Part shown: piece by piece, positions 46,873 through 59,392 of the stretch | Position numbering within the stretch: position 1 is the stretch's first letter | Layout: each line of letters starts with the position of its first letter | DNA from: Artemisia argyi | Taxonomy: Eukaryota > Streptophyta > Magnoliopsida > Asterales > Asteraceae | Assembly (NCBI GenBank): GCA_030686995.1 | Contig: CM060697.1 | Span: 39,543,459 to 39,607,458, forward strand | Direction of reading: 5' to 3' | DNA: 64,000 nucleotides | Notes under the pieces: generated by a model | What the model saw: the letters and a program-made list of their open reading frames with translations, nothing else | The model's database searches: none | Told to the model about the DNA's origin: nothing | Made by a program: the position numbers and the translations under genes

Positions 46873-48618
46873 ACACCAAGAATCAAACCATGCTGAAGCC
46901 TTAAGCCATCCCCTAATTTATACCATATAAATTTTCGAACAAGGGATCTAAGCTGAAGGATTTTACGCCAACTCCATGTCATATTACCACGACATGGGAT
47001 ATCCCAGAAATTACGCCCCCTAAGCTTATGAGAATGAATCCATCTAACCCATAGGGACTCCTTACCAGTAACAATACTCCAAATATGGGTAGTGATCAAC
47101 GCACTATTAAACGTATCCAACCTCCTAATCCCAAGCCCACCTTCCTGCCTAGGAAGACAAACCACCTCCCATGCAACTTTAGATTTAGCCTTTTGCCCCT
47201 CACCCTTACCCCACAAAAAACCCCTCATAAGCTGCTCAAGATCATGGATAATGCGGGCAGGAAGGATAAAAACCGAAGCCCAGTAAATATGCATAGAAGA
47301 TAGCACAGACTGAATAAGTTGAAGCCTACCAGCAAAAGAGAGGGATTTATTCTTCCAATCATTAATACGATTAGACAACCTCTCAACCAACTCCTTACAG
47401 TCTCTAAAGATCAGCCTAGTAGTAACCAAAGGAACGCCCAAATACTTAACTAGAAGACTACCCTCAACAAACGGAATCACCTGTAAAATGGCAAGCTTGA
47501 CATGGTTACGAACATTACAAAAATAAGCCGTGCTCTTAGGCAAACTCGGGGTTAAACCAGACTCCATGACAAGGGTAAATAGATAAGGCGACAACGGATC
47601 ACCTTGCCGAAGACCCCTCTTTCCCTTAAAATAACCATGCAGATTACCGTTAACACTAATAGAAAAAGAAGTCGATGTCACACATTCCATAATCCAACCA
47701 ATCATACGGTTGTGGAAACCAAAACCAATCAGAATTTGCCGCAAAAAGTTCCAATCAACCGTATCATAAGCCTTCTGAATATCCACTTTAAAAGCACATC
47801 TCGCCGGACCCCGATCAACATGATAATTATGCATAAGCTCCTGAGTGAGTAAAATATTATCCGAAATCCTCCTACCCGGAACAAAAGCTGATTGGTTCAA
47901 GCTAACTAAGGATGTTAAACTATTCTTGATGCGGTTAGCAATAATCTTGCTAATACATTTAAATAATACATTGCAGCAAGAAATAGGCCTAAAATCATTA
48001 ATCCGATTTGGAGAAGTAACCTTAGGAAGAAGAGCAATAATAGTATGGTTCACTTCCTTCAAAAGCTTACCATTAGTAAAGAATTCCTGAATCGCCTTAG
48101 TAACATCCGAAGACACAATATCCCAAGCTCCTTTAAAGAAAGCCGCCGTATACCCATCCGGACCAGGAGATTTGTCATCCCCCATAGAAAATAAAGCATC
48201 CTTAACTTCTTGCATAGAAACATCCCGAACCATCTCCTCAGCAACTATCGGATCAAGAGTAGACATAAATAGATCATGGTTATCAAACGGAACCGTATAC
48301 CCCTCTTGACCAAGGAAAGAAGCATAATGACTAACGAAAGCATTAGGGGCCTTCTCTCCATCAAACCGAACCCCATCACTATTGCTGATCACATCAATTC
48401 GACTTCTCGCTTTTCGGCTCTTTACCACCTTATGAAAATAAGCCGAGTTAGAATCCCCAACTCGGAGCCATTCAACCTTTGATTTTTGCTTAAGAAACTG
48501 CTCCTCTAACAAAATAGCATCATTATACGCATTAAGATAGCATGCCTCCTCTTCCTGAATAGAAACATTAAATGGATCTACATCAAGAGCACGTTGAATA
48601 GTATCTAACTCATGACGA
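46866..48618 (-). pseudogene. LINE ORF2 reverse transcriptase lacking its FADD block
   Basis: The frame contains the usual early blocks: SPGPDGYTAAFFK, INDFRPISCCNVLFK, QSAFVPGRRISDN, KVDIQKAYDTVDW with the first catalytic Asp, and GLRQGDPLSPYLFTLVME. It then jumps directly to GLTPSLPKSTAYF. In related proteins about 60-70 residues lie between these, including the F/YADD catalytic pair. The join is in frame near 47556-47566, so this is a clean internal deletion. The later region (KYLGVPL, RLSNRINDWKNKSLSFAGR) is normal. A frame change near 48605-48618 separates it from the endonuclease. The enzyme cannot be catalytic. Confidence 0.85.
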
Positions 48619-49549
48619 AGCTAATGACCTTGTCATGGATATTCCCTTCATTAAAAAGCATCTTACGAAGCGGCTTCTTCAACGACTTAAGTTTACTCAC
48701 AACTTGGTACATGTAATAACCACTTGTAGACACATTCCAACACTCCTTAACTTGCAATTTAAACCGAGGATTCTGAACCAGGACATTATAAAACTTAAAC
48801 GGTCTCGGTTTAAACTTATGGGATGTAGGAATAGTAAGAATAGCCGGGGAGTGGTCAGAAATACGGTAAGGCTGAAATATGACATGAACACCAACAAAAC
48901 CATCAGTGCATTCAAGATTAGCCATAATACGATCAATCTTTTTTAGAGTACCATCCTCCCCTCTTGGTTTTTGATTCCAAGTGAATTGCAAACCAGAACG
49001 ATTAACATCAAAAACCTCAATCTCATCAACACACTCCTTGAACTCCCTCATAGCAATATCAATAATAGAAGAACCCTCCACTTTATCTTCTAAATTCAGC
49101 GCCGAATTAAAGTCACCAAGAAGGCACCATGGACGGTTACGAACATAGTGCTTATGCAACATCAGATTGTGCCAAAGAGGACGTCTATGAGTATAACGGT
49201 TATGAGCATAAATAAATGTACAAAACAGCTCTTTCTTATCCATTTTAAACCGAATACACGTGTGAATAACTTGATCTTCCATATCCACCACAGTTAAGTC
49301 GACATCCACCTGATTCCATCCTAAAACAATACGAGACCCTTTTGAACACAAATGTCCATTAGAGGTCCAATCCCAATTCCGAAACACCTTCTTACAAAGC
49401 CCCTCCAACCAAGAACTAGCTACATGAGATTCAAGAATGGCACAAACAGACAGTTTATTCTCACTAATAATTTGTCGAACCTCATTTTGTTTAGGGGATT
49501 AGTTCATTCCCCTTATATTCCAAGAAGCTATGCTATACATGAGTACCAT
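48605..49549 (-). pseudogene. LINE ORF2 endonuclease (exonuclease-endonuclease-phosphatase fold)
   Basis: This domain nicks the target DNA to start reverse transcription. ORF2 probably starts at the ATG at 49549, 17 bases before the ORF1 stop, so the two genes overlap. Visible motifs are IASWNIRGMN near the start, ILESHV with the metal-binding Glu, LLGDFNSA with the Asp/Asn pair, and ISDHSPAIL with the terminal catalytic His. A TAA directly after IRGMN (49499-49501) breaks the frame; the rest is open to 48605. The catalytic residues are preserved. Confidence 0.85.
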
Positions 49550-51550
49550 CAGCAGAGGAAGTGCTTGCTTCCTTTTGTTCATCAGTAGTACTCCCCTTCT
49601 TTTCATACATAAGCATATATTCATCAATCTCTTCACCATCACTATCCAAAACGGTCGAACTATTACCAACATTTTCCCCGCTTCCGAGCACATCATCACT
49701 AAGAGCTCCAAAAGAATTGTTAGTGGGTAAATCACTAGATCATCATGAATAAACTTTTTAGGGGCATGACCATCACTCTTAGCTTGTATATTCGATGGAT
49801 TTTGACCAGCTTTCATATTGGGAACCCTAAACTCCTTATTCGTGACATGAGCCTTTGAAGATGAAGCACCATTGTCCCCAACCTCCTTAGGACCAGTAGT
49901 ATCCTTATTAGTACCATTACCCTTAGAGGAAGAAGCTCCATCAGTCCCCTTTTTAGAATTCGAAACCGGTTGCCAACGATAGTTAAATGTGACCCTTGGT
50001 TTTGCAAAGCGAACGCCATCAATAACCTTCTCATGAGTTGGCACCTTACCCTTACCCTTACGCTTAGTTGCTTCAACAAATCCCTCCTCATCCACATTAG
50101 ACTTCACACTAGCTTGTTTAACATTCTTAGGGCATGCAACATCATTATGGTCAAAAATTTTGCAACAAGCACAACGAGGAGGTTTCCATTCATATTCAAT
50201 ATCAATGCGCACCAACGAATGACCTGAACCATTAGGATACGGAATCGCCACAACCACATGATCCATAAACTCATTAAGAGAAGACACCTCAACAAGAGCA
50301 CGAGCATACGAATTCCGTCCCCAAGACTTCTCACACATGGAACTAGTATAAGAATCCAACATGATAGGTTTACCAATTTGAGTCGTAATCAAACTTAATC
50401 CAACCTCCGTATAAGCAACAATGGGCACATTATATAATTTCAGCTATACGGGAGCTGAAGTTACCTCTTCCTTAGCAAGCGTAGTATTAGGAGTCCAAAT
50501 GTTCAAAAAGATGGGAATTGAACGAATCAACCACGGACCAGATTCTAACACTTGATCCATACCATCCTTAGTAGAGAATTGAAATAAAAAGAATCCATTA
50601 TTCAACATAACATGTTCTAAACCATACTTAGCCCATGTATTCATAACATAATTCTCCACAATGGGGAATGCAAGCCGTTTGCCAATAAAATAGCCATAAA
50701 GGGTGTTAGCAAACCGAGCCGAAACATCTTCAATCTCTTTTAAAGGAATTGTGACATGAGCACCTTCCACACGCTCATCATTACGAAGCTCACATATGTT
50801 AACAGATTTGAAAGCATTCTTAGTCTTAAACATAGAAGCATATGAAAGTTTAGGAGCTGATTGTGATCCAACCCCACTAGAAGACTTACCTTCATTTTGA
50901 ATATTACCCCTCACAACAGTTGGATGCAAAGGCTGTTGAGGATACGAATTAAAATGCACTTGAGAGTCATGATTTGAATTACTTCCATTACCAGCCAAAT
51001 CCTCCTTATGTTGCTTCATTGACAAATCCTCCTCTAGATCAGCGAATGTAGTCATGCCATCAACGTTAGTAACCTTAGCAGCTAAACCACTCATTAACGA
51101 ACCCTCTTCATCATCTTCTTGCTGCCCAGCTGATGAAACTACCTCTTGGGAGCTGATCAAATTTCCATCATTGGATTTTCCCACATTTGAACAAGAATTA
51201 TCACTTTCCACACGTTTTACAATTGTAACAGAACTAGCATTAGTAACTTGTATAGGAACCGTCTCCTTTAAATCAGTTTTGTCATTAGCACCAACCATAG
51301 AAGTCGTGCCTTTAGTCAAATCATTAACACCAACAGATTTACTCACTTCAGGAAACGAAAAAGATCCCTTACCAGAAACATTACGCATTGGTTTCTTAAG
51401 AATAGACTTCAAGACCGGAGCATTATGAAGTAAATTAGTTCCAGCTTTTTCCCTATTATTGGAACCCTTATCATCTCCTTGTTTGTGGCTGATTGAAGAC
51501 TTCTTTGGCATATTAGAATCCATAATGAAGAATACACCAGCGAGGAACAA
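49533..51550 (-). pseudogene. LINE ORF1 of the ORF2-bearing element
   Basis: The likely start is the ATG at 51523 (MDSNMPKKSS) and not the longer in-frame start at 51550. The order is a basic N-terminus, a long Ser/Asn/Glu linker, DUF4283 (ANTLYGYFIGKRLAFP, GPWLIRSIPIFLN, LKLYNVPIVAYTE), and a zinc knuckle with CACCKIFDHNDVAC (CX2CX4HX4C). A Lys/Gly-rich tail and an acidic C-terminus ending SADGTHV follow. A TAG at 50444-50446 replaces a Trp codon, and frame shifts near 49726-49740. The domain order matches the ORF1-only elements, but the sequence is clearly more distant, so the half-LINEs did not derive from this copy. Confidence 0.85.
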
Positions 51551-52073
51551 GAAAAAGAAATAAGCAGCAAATTGAACAAGAACCCTAAATAAAAACGAAC
51601 AGCAAAAAACCCTAAAAAACTGACTTCAAGAATCGACAAACAATAATAATAGAACAAAACACCCCACGTCAGGATTATATACACAATCCTAACCGACTAT
51701 CATTAAATTCAATCCCTAACCGACTTCCATCTTGAATTCAGCATGAAAAAAGGAAATCAGTTGCAAACCCTAATCGACCTTCAATAAAATCACAGCAGCA
51801 ATAAAAGGAAGGATCGATTGAAAGACTTAAACCCTAACCGACTTTAATAATAATTCAACACAAAAACGATTAATAAACAACCCAAAAAAAGGAAATCCTA
51901 ATTCAACCAGGTCTGATCCAAATAAAAATAATGCTATAGGACTGAATTAATCAAGTTAACCGTCCAAAGCACGATCGTTAAAAGGATTAAAACAAGATTA
52001 AGATTAGAGATCAGTTTTGGAAAAAGGTTGCTGGAAATCGACCATAGTAAGCCAGAGAGAGAGAGTTTTTTTT

Positions 52074-53987
52074 CAATTGCCCTTTACATGATGGTAGTCG
52101 TTGTCCATAATGCTTACACACTCGATAAGAGCAACTGTCACTTACATGATGAGATTCGTTGTCCCTAAAGGCTAACTTTATGAGGGCAATTTGTCCCTTA
52201 CATAATAAGAGTCGTTGTCCCTAAAGGCTCACTTGTTGAGAGCTATTGTACCTTAGTTTATGGGACCCGTTGTCCCTAAACGCTTTCTCACTTGATGAGA
52301 GCAATTGTCCATTACACGTTGATTGCCGTTGTCCCTAATAGTTGCACACTTGATAAGAGCAATTATCACTTACATGATGAGATCCGTTGTCCCTAAAGGC
52401 TAACTTGTTGAGAGCAATTGTACGTTAGTTTATGGGATCCATTGTCCCTAAACGCTTGCTCACATGATGAGAGCAACTGCCCTTTACATGATGATAGCCG
52501 TTGTCCCTAATGCTTGCACACTTGATAAGAGCAATTGTAACTTACATGATGAGATACGTTGTCCCTAAAGACAAACTTTATGAGGTCTATTTGTCCCTTA
52601 CATAATAAGAGCCATTGTCCCTAAAGTCTCACTTGTTGAGAATAGTTGTACCTTACTTTATGGGATCCTTTGTCCCTAAATACTTGCTCACTTGATGAGA
52701 GCAATTGCCCTTTACATGATGATAGCCGTTGTCCCTAATGCTTACACACTCGATAAGAGCAACTGTCACATACATGATGAGATCCGTTGTCCCTAAAGGC
52801 TAACTTTATGAGGGCAATTTGTCCCTTACATGAGAAGAGCCGTTGTCCCTAAAGACTCACTTGTTGAGAGCAATTGTACCTTACTTTATGGGAGCCGTTG
52901 TCCCTTAACGCTTGCTCACTTGACGAGAGCAATTGCCCTTTATATGATAATAACCGTTGTCCCTAATGCTTGCACACATGACAAGAGCAATTGTCACTTG
53001 CATGATGAGATCCGTTGTCCCTAAAGGCTAACTTTATGAGGGCGATTTTCCCCATACATGATAAGAGCCGTTGTCCCTAAAGGTTTAAAATTTGAGAGCA
53101 ATTGTACATTACTTTATGGGAGCCGTTGTTGCTAAACGCTCGCTCACTAACATAGTGCAATTGCCCTCTAAATGATGATAGCCGGTGTCCCTAATGCTTG
53201 CACACTTGATAAGAGCAATTGTCACTTAAATGATGAGACCCATTGTCCCTAAAGGCTAACTTTATAAGGGCAATTTGTCTCTTCCATGATAAGAGCCGTT
53301 GTCCCTAAAGGCTCACTTGTCGAGAGCAATTGTACCTGACTTTATGGGAGCCGTTGTCCCTAAACGCCTGCTCACTTGATGAGAGCAATTGGCTTTTATA
53401 TGATGATAGTCGTTGTCCCTAATGCTTGCACACTTGATAAGAGCAATTGTCACTTACATGATGAGACCCGTTGTCCCTAAAGGCTAACTTTATGAGGGCA
53501 ATTTGTCCTTTACATGAAAAGAGCCGTTGTCCCTAAAGACTCAATTGTTGAGAGCAATTGTACCTTACTTTATGGGAGCCGCTGTCCCTAAACGCTTGCT
53601 CACTTGATGACAGCAATTGTCCTTTAAATGATGATAGCCGTTGTCCCTAATGCTTGCACACTTGACAAGTGCAATTCTCACTTGCATGTTGAGATCCGTT
53701 TTCCCTAAAGGCTAACTTTATGAGGGCGATTTGTCCTTTACATGATAAGAGCCGTTTTCCTTAAAGGCTCACTTGTTGAGTGAAATTGTACCTTACTTTA
53801 TGGGAGCCGTTGTCCCAAAATGCCTGCTCATTTGATGAGAGCAATAGCCCTTTACATAATGATAGTCGTTGTCCCTAATGCTTACACACACGATAAGAGC
53901 AACTGTTACTTACATGATGAGATCCGTTGTCCCTAAAGGCTAACTTTATGAGGGCAATTTGTCCCTTACATAATAAGAGTCGTTGTC
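52074..53987 (+). repeat. 228-bp satellite, segment 7
   Basis: About eight units between the LINE and the LTR retrotransposon. One junction near 52395 skips from the first to the third monomer type, giving a shortened unit. A marker variant occurs near 53149. Confidence 0.9.
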
Positions 53988-56028
53988 TGTCACAACTCAC
54001 CATTTCACGTCATTTACCATTTCAGGTCATTTTCCCAAACTTCGACTTTTTACTATTCATAAATCACTATTCATCAAAACACTATTCATCGTTTTACTAT
54101 TCATCGTTTTCGAGGTCAGTTTGATGTTCTGAGAAACTTTTTGGAAATTTACTATTCACCGAACACTATTCATTTCCGGAAAAGTTTTCATCATTCACTT
54201 GCATTACTCATTTCATCGTAAATTTAGTTTACGGGTATTCAAATTCGCGTAACCGGATTGGTTTAGGTGCGAATTCATTTCATTAGTGTTAAGTACACTG
54301 CATACGGACTGGGGATAGTCTGCATATCATCATAACAGCATTTTCATGTTATACCATTCTCAGGATTTTCAAAATTTCCATATTCAGTACATTTAACGTT
54401 TTTACGTATACGTAATTATAATAAACGTTAACACCCGGTTTATACACGACGAATATATCTAAATATTCCCACAATGGTCCCGACATATTTTTATATCCAT
54501 TTTAACATCTTAAAAGTTATAACATTCAGTTACCCAGTATTTTGGAAATTTATTTTATTTATAACGTACGCGTATGAATATAACGACGGTTTTCGTGAAA
54601 ACTAAACAATAATCACCCGATCACTCAGTAAATGTACCCAACATATTTTTAATATGTTTTCATCATTTCAAGGATTACAACCCGAGTATTTCAACACTAA
54701 CATGGAAACTTACGTTATATATATATATATAAGTATATATATATTATAACTAGCTATTTATATTTTCTAATAGCAATATTTTTCCAAATTCTTGGAATAT
54801 ATATTTTTGATAATACAAGTGTTTTTCCAAAGAGTAGAGTGGTATAGAAACATGTGCATGGACATTCATAACATCATTTCATGATCTAAAGTAAATTGTT
54901 CATTGGTGTTCATTTCATTTCATCACAGTTTCATCAGTTCAGGTGAGTCATAGCCCCACTTTTACTGGTTTAATTACTTTACAAACTCTTTGGGGGAGAT
55001 ACATGCTTAAATACTCGTGTTATACTTTTATATGATTTCAAATCCCATGGGGGAGAATACATTGCAGCAACTATTTTTGTACAATGCCAAAGTATAAAGT
55101 TCTTACATTGCTTAAGTAGTCTTATTACCACGTCACGACAAGTCCCCTTTATTTCATGGACCGTTAATTTCAAGTACTAAGCGAGAGTGAGTGAATAGAT
55201 CTATTGAGGGTGACGCCTCCATTCGCGTTGGGTTGCTCCAACGGGACGAATGCATTTCATGTCTTATCAAGTGAGTGTCTGGTAAACACTCTGTTGGGGC
55301 AGGATTTAGTACGTCTAGCTTCGGGGCCATGAGCTTAAGAGACAATGTGGGTTTCATTATTGAAATCTTAGTACTTTACTTTATACTTGGGCAATTGTAC
55401 ATACAAAATTACTGATAAATTCCTGATACTTTTGCATCAAGTCTTATTACTGAAATACGATGCCTTTGCATCAAGTCTTATTACTGAAATACGATGCCTT
55501 TGCATCAAGTCTTATTACTGAAATACGATGCCTTTGCATCAGCCTTATTACTGAATTACAATGCTTTTGTATCAAACTTATTACATTTGGCAGTGGGTTG
55601 TAAACACACAGGTTACAAGTCTCTTATGGCGGGACTTGGAACTGAGTGGATTTACGATGCCTTTGCTGGGAAATCTTCATTTCAATGCATTACATTCTTT
55701 TTCACAAGACTCTATGAACTCACCAACCATTGTGTTGACACTTTAGCATGTATTTTCAGGTATTAACCAATGGCACGCTACAGGAGGTTTTGGCAGGGCA
55801 TGGCATGGTCATAGAAGACTCTGATTTTTCATTTGGGGACCGTTCTTAACTATTTTAATGGCCTACTTCCGCATTACTTTTAACAATGTAAATTCAACAT
55901 TTTGATTTAACTATTTTATTCAAAATGATTCAAGTGCAAACCATTTTTGAACTAGTGTTGTGATATCAATTGAGTTACACCCCAGCTACATGTATGCTTC
56001 CGCTGGACCCGATCTTGGGGGTGTGACA
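53988..56028 (+). repeat. 5' LTR
   Basis: The LTR begins TGTCAC and ends GTGACA, a short inverted terminal repeat. It contains (AT)n stretches near 54717-54750 and four 34-bp tandem units starting at 55433, 55467, 55501 and 55535 (the last diverged). Small open frames inside it occur identically in both LTRs and look non-coding. I found no difference from the 3' LTR in the stretches compared. Confidence 0.95.
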
Positions 56029-56031
56029 GAT

Positions 56032-56043
56032 TGGCATCAGAGC
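56032..56043 (+). promoter_or_regulatory. Primer-binding site, initiator tRNA-Met type with one mismatch
   Basis: TGGCATCAGAGC follows the LTR by three bases. The usual plant initiator-Met site is TGGTATCAGAGC, so one base differs. Confidence 0.75.
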
Positions 56044-57184
56044 TTTGGCTATAGCGAACTGAGTGTTTTTCAAACCTAGACTATAGCTACTTTTACAAAA
56101 ACTTAACCCTATGACCGTCACGTGCCTGCCTGCCAAGCTGAAGCCTCATTTGTGGTTAGTTGCTGACATAGGTGATGAGATTTGTGTCTCATTATCTGAT
56201 ATATATTATATTCATTTATTATAGTTGATTACTATAATTGTCTTTCATATAAGCATGTTCACGTATCATATATGTCACCCTATTATGTTTTTCCTTGCAT
56301 AGTTTCATCATTTGACCTCGAGTTTGGTCACCTGCCTTAGTCTTTCTGAACGTCTTGGTATTTGTGAAGGACATAGTATTAGTATGACTGAGCTGAGTAT
56401 TTCAAAATTCATGGAACCTCGGTGGAATATAGACTAGTCACCTATATTCAACCCGGGATAGTGGGACATAGGCTGACTACCTATATCCGACTCAGAAATG
56501 AATTTTGCAACACTGAGAATGGTTATAATAAAATTCTGTCTGGATTGAATCCTTTACTCATTTTCCAAATGTTTCATGCATGTGTGTATACCCTCATTGT
56601 CAGAACATTCATACTTTTCATCACCTCATGAACCGCCGCTTGGAAGCATGTAAATTGATCATTTTATTTCATGAACATTCACATTTATGCATAATACACT
56701 TACATCACAATATTTTCTTGTATCACAATATCATTTTGTCGCAGTTGTCACAGTCTCTTCCCTTCTCACCATCACTATCATTACCTTTCCCTATCCCCAT
56801 ATGTATATATAAGGAATTAGCTGACACTTTATGGATTCCTATGCCACTCATCGCACACTACTCCCTATATTGATAAGTGGATATTATCAATGACCTCCCT
56901 AGGAAAGACTTTCCATACCATCTATAAGGAGAATCTCTCGGTACATTAAGACCATTTCAAAACTCAACAGAATTCCCAGGATATCACCAAACTATTCGAA
57001 CCACTATCACTGGACCATGTAATATTTCAAACAGAGTAGGCCTAGTGGCCGTCAGACTTGAGCCTTGTTAGAGAACAACAGCAATAGGATTACACAACCA
57101 CGTATTATCATCTTTTCAGAATTGTCACTCATAATTCCATTTGGAAAGGAATCCAACCCAAAGTCAAACACAAACCTTGCAGGA

Positions 57185-57310
57185 GAACAAGTACAAATCA
57201 TGGACAGTTAGGTCAAACAGTTGAAGCAGGGTCGAATTCCTATCGTTAGAATTCGCTGGAATTCTCGAATATCATCACCTTTTCACCAATATGTTTTCAG
57301 AGACCAACAT
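57185..57310 (+). pseudogene. Remnant of an integrase chromodomain
   Basis: The reading QIMDS-stop-VKQLKQGRIPIVRIRWNSR matches the start of the chromodomain at the end of chromovirus integrases (VK-LK----PIVKVRWNS). The following GPEFTWE part is not recognisable. The stop at about 57209-57211 and the loss of the second half show decay. The polypurine tract follows about 40 bases later, as in intact elements. Confidence 0.65.
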
Positions 57311-57339
57311 AAACTGAACTTCGGGACGAAGTTCCTTTT

Positions 57340-57350
57340 AGAGGGGAAGA
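57340..57350 (+). promoter_or_regulatory. Polypurine tract
   Basis: AGAGGGGAAGA lies directly before the 3' LTR. The upstream CGGGACGAAGTTCC context is typical of Tekay/Del-type gypsy elements. Confidence 0.8.
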
Positions 57351-57351
57351 C

Positions 57352-59392
57352 TGTCACAACTCACCATTTCACGTCATTTACCATTTCAGGTCATTTTCCC
57401 AAACTTCGACTTTTTACTATTCATAAATCACTATTCATCAAAACACTATTCATCGTTTTACTATTCATCGTTTTCGAGGTCAGTTTGATGTTCTGAGAAA
57501 CTTTTTGGAAATTTACTATTCACCGAACACTATTCATTTCCGGAAAAGTTTTCATCATTCACTTGCATTACTCATTTCATCGTAAATTTAGTTTACGGGT
57601 ATTCAAATTCGCGTAACCGGATTGGTTTAGGTGCGAATTCATTTCATTAGTGTTAAGTACACTGCATACGGACTGGGGATAGTCTGCATATCATCATAAC
57701 AGCATTTTCATGTTATACCATTCTCAGGATTTTCAAAATTTCCATATTCAGTACATTTAACGTTTTTACGTATACGTAATTATAATAAACGTTAACACCC
57801 GGTTTATACACGACGAATATATCTAAATATTCCCACAATGGTCCCGACATATTTTTATATCCATTTTAACATCTTAAAAGTTATAACATTCAGTTACCCA
57901 GTATTTTGGAAATTTATTTTATTTATAACGTACGCGTATGAATATAACGACGGTTTTCGTGAAAACTAAACAATAATCACCCGATCACTCAGTAAATGTA
58001 CCCAACATATTTTTAATATGTTTTCATCATTTCAAGGATTACAACCCGAGTATTTCAACACTAACATGGAAACTTACGTTATATATATATATATAAGTAT
58101 ATATATATTATAACTAGCTATTTATATTTTCTAATAGCAATATTTTTCCAAATTCTTGGAATATATATTTTTGATAATACAAGTGTTTTTCCAAAGAGTA
58201 GAGTGGTATAGAAACATGTGCATGGACATTCATAACATCATTTCATGATCTAAAGTAAATTGTTCATTGGTGTTCATTTCATTTCATCACAGTTTCATCA
58301 GTTCAGGTGAGTCATAGCCCCACTTTTACTGGTTTAATTACTTTACAAACTCTTTGGGGGAGATACATGCTTAAATACTCGTGTTATACTTTTATATGAT
58401 TTCAAATCCCATGGGGGAGAATACATTGCAGCAACTATTTTTGTACAATGCCAAAGTATAAAGTTCTTACATTGCTTAAGTAGTCTTATTACCACGTCAC
58501 GACAAGTCCCCTTTATTTCATGGACCGTTAATTTCAAGTACTAAGCGAGAGTGAGTGAATAGATCTATTGAGGGTGACGCCTCCATTCGCGTTGGGTTGC
58601 TCCAACGGGACGAATGCATTTCATGTCTTATCAAGTGAGTGTCTGGTAAACACTCTGTTGGGGCAGGATTTAGTACGTCTAGCTTCGGGGCCATGAGCTT
58701 AAGAGACAATGTGGGTTTCATTATTGAAATCTTAGTACTTTACTTTATACTTGGGCAATTGTACATACAAAATTACTGATAAATTCCTGATACTTTTGCA
58801 TCAAGTCTTATTACTGAAATACGATGCCTTTGCATCAAGTCTTATTACTGAAATACGATGCCTTTGCATCAAGTCTTATTACTGAAATACGATGCCTTTG
58901 CATCAGCCTTATTACTGAATTACAATGCTTTTGTATCAAACTTATTACATTTGGCAGTGGGTTGTAAACACACAGGTTACAAGTCTCTTATGGCGGGACT
59001 TGGAACTGAGTGGATTTACGATGCCTTTGCTGGGAAATCTTCATTTCAATGCATTACATTCTTTTTCACAAGACTCTATGAACTCACCAACCATTGTGTT
59101 GACACTTTAGCATGTATTTTCAGGTATTAACCAATGGCACGCTACAGGAGGTTTTGGCAGGGCATGGCATGGTCATAGAAGACTCTGATTTTTCATTTGG
59201 GGACCGTTCTTAACTATTTTAATGGCCTACTTCCGCATTACTTTTAACAATGTAAATTCAACATTTTGATTTAACTATTTTATTCAAAATGATTCAAGTG
59301 CAAACCATTTTTGAACTAGTGTTGTGATATCAATTGAGTTACACCCCAGCTACATGTATGCTTCCGCTGGACCCGATCTTGGGGGTGTGACA
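57352..59392 (+). repeat. 3' LTR
   Basis: The length is the same as the 5' LTR (2,041 bp), with all landmarks at a constant offset of 3,364, including the (AT)7 run and the 34-bp repeats. Apparent identity indicates a very recent insertion. Confidence 0.95.

Larger units (their letters stand above)
45096..52073 (-). mobile_element. L1-type LINE with ORF1 and ORF2, inactivated
   Basis: The 6,978-bp element is flanked by a perfect 17-bp duplication, CAATTGCCCTTTACATG (45079-45095 and 52074-52090). The minus-strand order is leader (51551-52073), ORF1, endonuclease, reverse transcriptase, zf-RVT region, a further 280-codon frame and a two-hairpin tail. The tail ends in TTTACCC directly against the target, with no A tail. 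This is the only copy here that carries ORF2 and so the best representative of the enzyme source for its ORF-less relatives. It is itself disabled by nonsense codons, frame changes and a reverse transcriptase deletion. Confidence 0.9.
53988..59392 (+). mobile_element. Non-autonomous LTR retrotransposon derived from a Tekay-type chromovirus
   Basis: Two 2,041-bp LTRs (TGTCACAACTC to GGGTGTGACA) flank only 1,323 bp. The 5-bp target duplication TTGTC lies at 53983-53987 and 59393-59397, within a satellite monomer. A primer site and polypurine tract are present, but no gag, protease, reverse transcriptase or RNase H is found. A decayed chromodomain remnant near the 3' end identifies the parent lineage. 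The orientation is plus. Confidence 0.92.

Noticed and set aside
49799..50097. Antisense or alternate-frame open readings over ORF1 and ORF2 regions
   Set aside because: They are shadows of the real coding frames, with skewed Leu/Met/Arg composition typical of shifted frames.
54979..59130. Small frames repeated in the two LTRs (64, 67, 90 and 61 codons)
   Set aside because: They occur only because the LTRs are identical. Composition is not protein-like and one is made of the 34-bp repeats.
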